Of a DNA stretch of 64,000 nt, positions 54,557 through 64,000 are shown one piece after another. The position numbers and the translations under genes were made by a program. Under the pieces are notes generated by a model, which saw only the letters and a list, made by a program, of their open reading frames with translations, was not told where the DNA came from and did not search any database. The stretch lies in contig MU119356.1 of assembly GCA_014904845.1 (NCBI GenBank), positions 35,682 through 99,681 of the forward strand, given 5' to 3'. This DNA comes from Acephala macrosclerotiorum. Lineage: Eukaryota > Ascomycota > Leotiomycetes > Helotiales > Mollisiaceae. Numbering within the stretch: the first letter of the stretch is position 1; the number at the start of each line of letters is the position of its first letter.

Positions 54557-56560
54557 TCAAGGCTTTCCAAAAGACTTCTCCGAAACAAATGTATCAGTCG
54601 CCTCGCCTTGTTCATCACCCTGATCGCTAGGGCCCGTACTACTCGAAACACTGATCGTGACGCTTCTTTCGCCCATAGACGAGGAACGCTGGTCCTCCGC
54701 TGCATTCTCCTCTTCGATTTTAACCCCTGACTCAGAGTGGTTTCTGCACACACCCGGAACCAGGTGTGAAGGTACATCTAACACAATATCTCCTACCAAC
54801 TTTGCAATCGTGTCGCCAGCCAAGATCTTGAAGACAGGAACGTCGGCTTCGATTTCCCGCAGAAACCACGAACGAATCTCAACGGCGACCAAAGAGTCTA
54901 TGCCTAGCTCGTCTATCCCCGACGATAGGATGCGGGACTTATCGTGGTCGGGAGGGAGCTGAAGACATGCCTTGAGCTTAGTGAAGAAAGCCTCTGTCAC
55001 GATTTCCAATACATCATCTGATGTTTGGGCGTCTAGGAGTTGCATCTTGGTGGAGACGGCTGTTGGTTGGGCTTCGATGGGGCTTTGTCTGCTTTCCTCC
55101 GTTCGCAAGATATGCTGGAAACGAGGATCTTTGGACCAAGGGGCGTTATCGTCGTCCTGGAGCACGGATGGTAATTCTGCGATGATTTCGTGATTCCGAC
55201 GACAAAGTGGATGTGATGCCACTGTTGCTTCCGTGAGACAGATGTGGAAGGCACGCTCTGATAGGGTCTGAGCTGTGGTCTTTTCCATCTGGGTGTTCTG
55301 AACAGAGTAGTGACGGGTGCCATTGTTCAAGCCCACAACATCTCCCAAGTGCAACACTGAAGCAGCCAGTTCCTTCTCTCGTCGCTGCCGTGCAAGCGCC
55401 GCCATGAATGAGCCAGCTGCACTGCTAATCGACCGTCCTCGTTGGCCCGTAACGGCCAGGAGAGAAGAGAAAAGCACGAAGAAATCCAACTCTGCTGCGG
55501 AATACTGGAAAATCTCATCAAGGTTCTGTGCCCCCTGAACCATCTTATGAAGAGTCTGTGGCAGTGCCTCAACCGGCATCTCAGAGAGTGTCACGTCTTG
55601 CTGCATGAACATGCCGCCATACCCAATACCTGCAATCGGCGGCCACTCCTTTTGAAGATCCTTCACTAAAGATGCGAGTGCGTGCTTATCAGCAACCATG
55701 TCTTCGAAAACCTTGATCTTTAGTCCAAATGATTGAACATAATGAAGCCACCTCTCGTCGATATGATCTTGGCTAGTGACGACGATATTTCGTGCGCCGT
55801 GTTTGAACATCCAGTCGCACAGAGACTGGCTGAGCTGAGTTGGAAAGTGGAAGAGAGCATATTTTCGATCGGCTTTGAAAGTGATCTCGCTCTCGATTGG
55901 GAGAACCGGGATGGAGACTGTGGAATATGCTTTCCAGTCGATGATGGTTGGGATAACATAGTTGCTTATTGATTTGCCGACAACCTCATTGACGTCGGTG
56001 ACCGTCAGACGTATTTCACTTGAACAAGCAATTTGTCCCAGGGTCTTCTGACAAGCGTCGGCGAAAGGTGCTGCCGAGCTGAGTAGTACATGTTCCGTGG
56101 CACGAATTTCCATCTGACTCGTTTTGATGCACGTATCTGGAAAACAGGATGCGATCAAGGATCCAGTTTTCTTTGCAGGAGCGGACGTGGAGCAGTCGAT
56201 GAAGACTGAGACTTTATTCGGCAAAGAAGATAGGATCTGACGCTTTGATGAATACGTAGTCACCTTGATCCATGTTTTGTCTTGTTCAGGGACGGATGAA
56301 CAGGTTGTGAAGAAAGCGGTCATGTCCCTACGAGCAGCACCTTCTACGATGCCAGTCGCAAGCTCACGACAAGGTTCGTAGAGAAGCAAGACTGAGCCTT
56401 CCGCGCAGGTTGCCAATATGCACTCGACTTGCATTTGATTGTACAATTGAGCGAGGAGTTGTGGTCTGTCCTCTTCTGGAAGCTCAGGGACTATCGCAGT
56501 CTTATCTTTGCGAGCCACGACTCTCGAACCGTTACTGCTTCAAATGGCAACGGTCGTGAT
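54557..56560 (-). pseudogene. C-terminal fragment of a reducing polyketide synthase (KR-like and ACP)
   Basis: Reducing PKSs build polyketide chains with KS-AT-DH-(MT)-(ER)-KR-ACP domains. Only the last about 650 residues remain. The region around residues 215-420 is the ketoreductase: GYGGMFMQQDVTLSEM, DFFVLFSSLLAVTGQRGR, ISSAAGSFMAALARQRR, LHLGDVVGLN. The usual catalytic Tyr after the GQ loop is not seen (Ser/Ile there), so the domain may be inactive. The carrier domain is at the end, with GIDELGIDSLVAVEIR (phosphopantetheine Ser), followed by a Ser/Glu-rich tail; no thioesterase or NRPS module. Upstream, the frame continues past 56518 to a TGA near 56543, and AT-rich repeat DNA starts at about 56570, so the KS-AT-DH half has been lost or obliterated. 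Confidence 0.82.
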
Positions 56561-57344
56561 ATTCAATTTTTTATTTTTTAATATTTTAAACGTTTTATTT
56601 TTAAATTATTAAAAAATATATTAATCAAATTTAATTAATTTTAATTTATTAAAAAAAATTATTTTTATTTTTAAATTAATTAATCGAATTTAATAATTAT
56701 TTTTATCGAATAAAAAAATTAATATTTAATTATTTTCGATTTTCGATTATTAATAATAATATTTATAATCGTTTTCGAATTTTTAAAAAAGATTATTTTA
56801 TTTTTATTTTAAAATATATTAATATATTTGTAATATATTTTTATAAAATAATATAAAAATTTAATTTATATAATAAAATAATAAAAAATCAAATTATAAA
56901 AACGTAATATTTATTTCGAAATATTAATTAATAATTTTTTTTAAATATATAAAATTATAAAAAATATAAAATTTTATTTTAAATATTTAATAAATATATT
57001 ATTATTATTATTATTATTCAATTTTTTTATTAAATATTTTTATTAATATTTTTTATTCGTTTAATAATAAATTTTTTTATTTAAAATTAAATTTAAAATT
57101 TAATTTTTAATTTAAAATAAATTTTTTTAAATTTCTTTAAATTAATAAATATATTATTTGTATTTATATTAAATTTTTATAATTAAATTTATTATACGAA
57201 TTTAATAAAAAATTTTAAAAAGTATTTATAATAAATTATTAATTTAAAATTAAATAATTTACGTATTATAAATTATTTAATTTATTTTTAATTTTTATTA
57301 ATATATAATTTATTTTTAAATTTATTTTAAAACATTTTATTTAT
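56561..57344. repeat. AT-saturated repeat DNA
   Basis: Nearly pure A/T with scattered CpG, no open frame, starting at the break of the PKS gene. Probably a RIP-destroyed transposon into which the 57.3-63.6 kb LTR element later inserted. Confidence 0.65.
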
Positions 57345-57551
57345 TGTTAATATTACTAGAAATATTTATTATTAGTAATAAATCAAAAACGAAATAAATA
57401 AATAAACTGAATAATTCGTTGATTGATTATTTTGTTCTAAATCTAATAAGCGCGCAAAAATTGAAAAATATAATCTCAATTCTAGCGCAAGCGGCGCTAG
57501 TCCCGATCTGGCCTAGTACTGCACGTGACTACTAAACTAATATTGTACTCA
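57345..57551. repeat. Left LTR of the 57-63.6 kb element
   Basis: 207 bp, including the GC-rich core AGCGCAAGCGGCGCTAG, which forms a partial palindrome, and CACGTGAC. Less mutated than the right copy. Confidence 0.8.
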
Positions 57552-60500
57552 CTGGCAATTCTTTTTTTGTAACAAGAACTGATTTAATTCAACCATCTAA
57601 AAAACGCTATTATTTTCTTTTTTTATTGTAATTCGTTAATACGTAAAACTCGTTATATTTTAATGTAAAAATCATGTGATTAAACTTTGAGAACAACGCT
57701 AATAGACTAGCGCTATTCTCGAAGTTCGTCGAGAATTATAAACGCCGAGATTAAAATAATTCCTTTTTTTTTGGCCTTATAAATTAAACAATTACAAAAT
57801 TCGAAATATAATATAAAAATTTTTATTTTTTTATTTTTTTTTTTAATAAGTATTTTTTTTAATTTTTTGTACTATTTTTATTGTTCTTTTTTTTTTTAAT
57901 TTATTCTTTTATTCGAATCTTAAAATAATTCGTATTTAGAAACTTTTTCAAAGTTTTATTAAATATTGATTTTATTATAATATTTATTAAATTATTTTAA
58001 TTGTTAATTTATTGAATTTCTTATAATTTTTTACGTTTATACGATTAACGAAAAATTATAATATCGATTATAAGATACTTTTCTTTGATCGTTTTTAATT
58101 TGATTAAATACTCGTATAACGGATATAAGTCTATATAAACGATTATCGAGATTTTAAAAAAATCGAATTATTAAATAATTATATTAATAATAAATTCGAT
58201 TACAATTATTATATCGATTTTTTTTATTATATTATATATCTCAAAAATTAGAACGTTTTTAATAACGCGTTTGCTTTTAATAAAACTATAGTAAATAAAA
58301 TTTCTTTTGATCTCGAATTTTTTATCGTTTAATTAACGTTTATTTATTAAAATAATTTTATATTTAATTTAAAAATTAAAATCTTTATTATTTACAAATA
58401 AACTATCGATAAAAACGAAAATTTTTATTGTAAACAAATCGAAAATAATATATTTGAATCTTTGATTTAAATTTTTAATTTGTTATTTTAATTTTTTATT
58501 TAATGTAATAATTTTTTTTTTATTGAATTTTAATATTAAATAATAATAAATAAATCGAAAATTGTTTCAAATTAATAAATTGTAATAATATAAATTTCTT
58601 TAATTCGTTGTTTTCAATATTTAATTTAAAAATTAAATGATTTAATATTTATTAATTTAATTTTTTTATTTTTATTTTTTTGTTATAATTGAATTGTATT
58701 TTCGAATTAAATTAAAACGCATTTATTAAAAATCAATAATATTTCTAGTATTAAAATTTTTTTAGATTTAATTAAAAATTTAATTTTATTGAATTCGTTT
58801 TTCTCGAAAGTAAAAAATTTTTTTTTGTTAGTATAAATATATCGTCGATTTATATTTTAATAACGTCGAAGAATTTTTTAATAATTGTAATTAGAAAATA
58901 AAAATCGTATATCGACGTAATTATAAATAGTTTTTTTTTATAATATTTGTAATACGTAATTTATTAATATATTTTTATTTTCGTAATTTTATATAAAAAT
59001 TTTAAAATAATTATAATCGTATTTAATAAATATAAATAGTAAATTTTTTTCGATAAACGTATTAATATAAATAGTTAAAAATTTATCGTAGATTGAATAT
59101 AAATTTGAGTAATATTACGAAATTATATTTTAATTTTTTTATTTAAAAATTGAATTAAAAAAAGTATTAAAGCGATAATTAATCGTTAATTAATTTTTTG
59201 TATTATCGAGAATTGTATAAAAAATTTTTTTTTTTTCGTCGTTATATTTTTAAATTATTAATTTCGATTTCTCGTAAAAAATATCAATAATTTTATTTTT
59301 AATTTTATTGATTAATCTCGAATTGAAAATTCGAATTTTAGTATATTTATTAAAATCGTATTAAACGAAATTAAAAACTTTTTTTATAATTAAATTATTA
59401 ATTTTTTTTTTAAAACGTTTTAAATAATTATTTAAAAATTGTAATTATATTTTTTTTTTATAGTTTTAATAATAACTTTATATCGCTTTTTTTTTTATTT
59501 GTTATAAAAACTATAAAAATTTTAATTTTTTCGACAATAATAATAAAAAATTAATTATTAAAATTTTTGAAATTTTTTTCGTCGTTTTTAATAAAATTAT
59601 AATATTTATTTTGTTTAAATTTTTTATTATATACGTTTTTATTTTATAATTCTTTTAAGCGTTTTTAATTATATTTTTTAATTGATTTTTCGTTTATTTC
59701 GTTCGATTGAAAAAACTAAATTTTTTTTTTTGGATTTTTTTAATTATTTTTTTGATTATTAATTCGATTATAAATCTCTAGTATTTTTTTTTTTGTATAA
59801 TAAAATTTAACGATCATTAAACGAAAACTAATCAATTCGTAAAATATATCGATTATATATATTTTTTTATTAATTACTAATAATTTGTATAGTTTTTTTT
59901 ATTCGCTTTTTTTACGTTAAACGCGTATTTTAAATAGAATTAATAAATCTAATATAAACTTCATATTTGAATCGTTTCTTATTAAAAGCGCGTTATTAAT
60001 TTAATATTAAATATATAAACGACGTATTTTTTTTAGTAGTTATTCGAATTGTTTTAATTTTTTTAATAATTAATAACGACGACGTATTGTTATTAATTAT
60101 TTTAAAGCATATTTCAAAGACTAATAATATAAATATAATATCGTTCGATTCTATCGAATCGTTAACAACTTTAATTATTATTTGTAAGATTATATTTTTA
60201 TCGATTTGTTTTTCGATTAATTCGTTGTAAATAATTTTATAAACTCGACATAATAAAATATAATATTTTTTTATTTTTTTTACATTATTATAAATTTCAA
60301 CGAATATTTTCTTGATTTCAATCGCTATTATTTTAGCGTTTTATTGAAATTCTATAAACGAAAAATTTTTTTCAATATTATAAACGATATAATTCGATAG
60401 TTTTTAATATATATCGATTTAATATATACGTAGTATATTTTATATTGTTTTTATAGATATATTTTTTATGAATTTAACAATTTGAAATACTATAAACGAG

Positions 60501-63424
60501 TTTATTATTTGTAAAATTGATTTTTTATTTAAATATAAAACGTCGACAATAATCGAATAATTGAATTTATAATTATTTTATAAAATAAATTTAAATTTTT
60601 CAAATAATTATTTATGTATTTGATAGTAGTAATAATATTTAATAAGATATTAAATATATTTTATATTTATATTATAATTAATTCATTGAAATTTTTTTAT
60701 AAAACGTCGTATCAATAAATAATTAAAACGTTTATACAATTAATATAATTCTATATCGATAAAATGATTTCAAATTAAACTTTTTTTTAATTGATATAAT
60801 AGTATTTATAAGTAATCTTATTTTCTTATAATAGAAACGATTTTATTTCTTTGAATCAAAACATTCTTTAGATTATCGAGTTTTATACTTATAGTATTTA
60901 TATTTTAAATACAAAATAAAAAAAATATATTTGTAAAAATAATGTAAAAAATAATAATATTTAATAAAGTATTAATTCGAATAATTTTTTGCGATAAAAC
61001 AATGTTTTTATTAAAGTGAATCTTATAAATTTCGATCGTAAATATATTTAATTAAACGCTAATATCAAACTTTTGTAATACTATAAATTGCAATTAATTA
61101 ACAATTAATATTTCGACGATTCTATTGTTCGATATAATTTCTTGAAAAATCTTTAAAAAGTATCGATTTTCGAAAATAAAAAATGAATATTAATTCGATT
61201 CGAATAATTTAAATTGTAATAATAAAATATTGAATATATTTTCTCTCGTAATAATATAACAAATAAATTGATCATTTAAAATGATTATTGTTTACGTATT
61301 ATCGATCTTTTTAAACTCAATAAAATAATTTTTATTTTCGTTCTTTATTTCTATATTTATTAGTAATTGATCAATTTCTATTATTTAATTATTTTCTAAT
61401 AAATTTTTCATTTTTTCGATTTTAGTAAAAAAGTTCTAATAATAAACTATTGTAATATTTCGATCTACTGTATATTGAGTTTACTATTGAAACTTTATAT
61501 ATATTTATTATCGCTTTTTTATCGTATACTTTATTAATTAGTATTTCGATTTATTATAAATATAGTATTTCTTTTAATATAATTCTCTTTGAAATCTATA
61601 ATTTTTACGATATTTACTTCGAAAATTTTCTCGATTTTAATATTCTCGATTTTATATTCGATCGCATTTTCTATTTCGTTTTTTATAAATACGATTGATT
61701 TAATTCTAATTAAACTCGTTTTTCTTTTGATTTTAAAAAGTAAAATCTAAATTATATTACTATATTTCACGTGATCGTATCGCAGTATCTACTACTGATC
61801 GCAATTTAATATAAACGCTTTTAAAAGTATTAATAAACTTATAAAAAACAAAATTACACTTTTTAATATTTCGATAATAAATTTAATTGAATTTTTTAAA
61901 ATTGATCGAAAAATATTTATAAATATTTCAATTTAATTTTTATTAAATTAATCGTAATAATTTTTATTAGAATTATTTCTCTCTATAAAAATATATATAA
62001 TTAGCGATTTTTTTCAATTTTAAAATAAATTTTTATTATTATTATTAGTATAATAAAATGGAATTTTTTTTTTAAAAGTTTATCGAAATAAAACGCGTTT
62101 ATACGTTTTATAAAATTAATAGAAAATATTTTATCGTATTAATTTTAAAATAGTTTAATTTTATTACAATAATTATAAAAAATCGATAGTTTATAATTAA
62201 AAATATCGTATAACTTTTTATTATATTTTTTATTATTAATATAAATTTTTATTAAATTTGTAAATAATTTAATAAAAATATTTTATAGATTATTATATTG
62301 ATTCGATTGTTATTAAGCAAATTACTAGTAAATAAATTGAGTATTTTGTATTATATTAAACAAGTTCGTATTTGTAAAAAGAATTACAATAAAAAAAGTA
62401 TAAAAAGTATTCGTAAAAATAATCGTATTCGTAGTAAAAGAATTCGTACTAGTAATTGAAATCGTGAGAATAATTATATTTTAATTATTAAATACTAATA
62501 TTGAAATACTTTGATTTATTAATTAAATTGATTAATTTTATCGAAAGAAAATTTTTTTATTTTTCAATTAATTGATAATTTTTATTTGTATTTATTTATA
62601 AAATTTTTCTTATTAAAAAACTTTTTTCAAATTATTAATAATAAACTTTTTATTTTTCGATATTTAAACTTCGTAAATACGTAAAAAGTCTTGTAAACGA
62701 CGTATAAAATCTTTATATGTCAAACGTAAAAATTTTTACGAGCAATTCTTAAAGTTCTCTTAAAAGTATTTTTATAAATTGTAATTAAAATATTTTTTTT
62801 TTTTATATACTTTAAAACGATAAAAAATATATTTATTTAAAATTATTTTATTGAGATTTTTATTGTTCGTAAAATCGATATTTTTTTTTTATTTGTTTTT
62901 ATCGTAAAAAAATTTAATCTTAAACAAATTTACTATTTTAAAAAATAATTATATAATAAATAATAAAAAAATTAAAAGTTTTAATTCGAATTCGAATAAA
63001 TATTATTATTAATATTTATATACTTTTAATCAAATAACGAATAAAAACGTAAAAAAAATTTTAAGAATTCGTTTTTAATATAAATTCGAGTAAATTAATA
63101 CAAATTTAAAATTGTTTTCGTATTTTTTTATTCGTTTTTCGTAAACGTTATTATTTTGCATAGTAAACGTAAACTTGAAAAATAAATACAAGTTTAAAAT
63201 CGTTTTTATATTGTTTTCTTTAAATTTTTAATAATTTCAATATTTTCGACGCGTTTTTATAAAAAAGTTTTTATAAATTCTCGTTTTTTCGAAAGTATAT
63301 TAATTATTTTAAGTACTTTTTTACAAAGAGTAAACTATTTAAAGAATTTATTTTCTTTTGTAAATCAATTTTTTTTAAATAAAAATCTAACTATTTCGTA
63401 ATTAATTGAACAATTATTGATTAG

Positions 63425-63631
63425 TATTAATATTACTAAAAATACTTATTACTAATAATAAATCAAAAATAAAATAAACAAATAAATTAAATAATTCGTT
63501 GATTAATTGTTTTATTTTAAATCTAATAAGTGCACAAAAGTTAAAAAATATAATCTCAACTCTAGCGCAAGCGGCGCTAGTCCCGATCTGGCCTAATATC
63601 GCACGTGACTACTAAATTAATATTGTATTTA
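63425..63631. repeat. Right LTR of the 57-63.6 kb element
   Basis: 207 bp, same length as the left copy. Differences from it are mainly C-to-T and G-to-A (for example GTGCACAAAAG versus GCGCGCAAAAA, TATTTA versus TACTCA). The GC-rich core is fully conserved. Confidence 0.8.
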
Positions 63632-64000
63632 CATTTATTAATAAAATCGAATTAATTATTATTATACGAATTATATAATTATATTAATATTAATATTTTA
63701 TTATTTTCAAATTTCAATTTAAAATTTATAATTTAAAAAAAGTTTATTTATTATTTAAATTTATATTTTTTATTTTTAATTTTTATAATTTTATAAATTT
63801 TTTATTTTAATTATTTAAAAAAAAAAAAAAAAAAAAAATTTAATATTACGAATATTATTAAAAAATATATATATATATTATATATTAAATAAAAATATAA
63901 AATAAAATAAAATTTTAAAATTTTAAAAAAAATAATTTAAAAATAATTTAAAAATAATTTTATATATATATATATATATTTTTATAAATTTTATAAAAAA
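63632..64000. repeat. AT-saturated DNA with simple repeats to the window edge
   Basis: Nearly pure A/T, with an A-run at about 63819-63838 and TA repeats near 63862 and 63960. No coding potential. Continues the degraded repeat that begins at about 56570. Confidence 0.7.

Larger units (their letters stand above)
57345..63631. mobile_element. Second LTR retrotransposon relic
   Basis: Direct repeats of 207 bp at 57345-57551 and 63425-63631 share the blocks CTCTAGCGCAAGCGGCGC/TCTAGCGCAAGCGGCGC, TAGTCCCGATCTGGCCTA and GCACGTGACTACTAAA. They begin TGTTAATATTACTA (TATTAATATTACTA on the right) and end TACTCA (TATTTA on the right). The sequence immediately after the left LTR is CTGGCAATTC; a TGG there resembles a primer-binding site, which would make plus the sense strand, but this is weak. 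The 5.9-kb interior is AT-rich without frames; it keeps more non-CpG C and G than the 22-27 kb element. No clean target-site duplication was found. Confidence 0.8.

Noticed and set aside
1..64000. CRISPR arrays, bacterial operons or ribosome-binding sites
   Set aside because: The window is eukaryotic (spliced genes, LTR elements); no regularly spaced repeat-spacer pattern was seen.

Overview
The window looks like nuclear DNA of a filamentous ascomycete (Pezizomycotina). The protein flavour and the AT-rich repeat islands would fit a helotialean leotiomycete, but that placement is inference. Supporting signs are many short introns (mostly 47-90 nt), Zn2Cys6 regulators, a HET-domain gene, a fungal rhodopsin-type membrane protein, a polyketide synthase remnant, and repeats saturated with C-to-T and G-to-A changes (repeat-induced point mutation, RIP).

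Layout. 1-2.2 kb: no recognisable gene. 2.2-5.0 kb: two tandem paralogues of an uncharacterised fungal domain (the first carries a frameshift). 5.7-7.0 kb: a seven-exon type I metacaspase. 8.3-11.2 kb: a Zn2Cys6 transcription factor. 12.3-14.1 kb: an NCS1 purine/cytosine-type permease. 14.2-15.1 kb: a 911-bp terminal-inverted-repeat element. 15.2-16.4 kb: a decayed Zn2Cys6 regulator. 16.9-18.5 kb: a rhodopsin-domain membrane protein with a lost splice donor. 19.3 kb: a RIP-mutated MITE. 20.4-21.7 kb: an O-methyltransferase. 22.06-27.50 kb: a full-length LTR retrotransposon destroyed by mutation (contains an assembly gap). 27.8-28.95 kb: a 5'-truncated AA11-like LPMO gene. 29-30 kb: AT-rich. 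30.6-32.1 kb: a HET-domain gene. 32.9-33.6 kb: AT-rich.

35-39.2 kb is a graveyard: a zinc-cluster gene, a C2H2 gene split by a solo LTR, and a MYST acetyltransferase, all disabled. 41.6-43.4 kb: a probable small secreted protein gene with a Tc1-like element beside or inside it. 44.0 kb: a second MITE copy. 45.7-46.8 kb: a caspase-like gene with one stop codon. 47.1-49.3 kb: an intact homeodomain-like/C2H2 regulator. 50.2-56.6 kb: a broken secondary-metabolite cluster (methyltransferase, GMC oxidoreductase fragment, P450, 3' end of a PKS). From 56.57 kb to the end the sequence is AT-rich repeat DNA holding a second LTR pair (57.35-63.63 kb).

Genes that look intact are the second paralogue, metacaspase, Zn2Cys6 factor, permease, O-methyltransferase, HET gene and C2H2/homeodomain factor. 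Most disabling point changes elsewhere are explained by C-to-T or G-to-A transitions, often in a CpA context. This suggests RIP leaking from repeats into neighbouring single-copy genes, or long neglect of accessory DNA. In the retrotransposon the surviving C and G bases lie almost entirely in CpG dinucleotides, an unusually clear CpG-sparing footprint visible by comparing its LTRs with the unmutated solo LTR at 36.2 kb.
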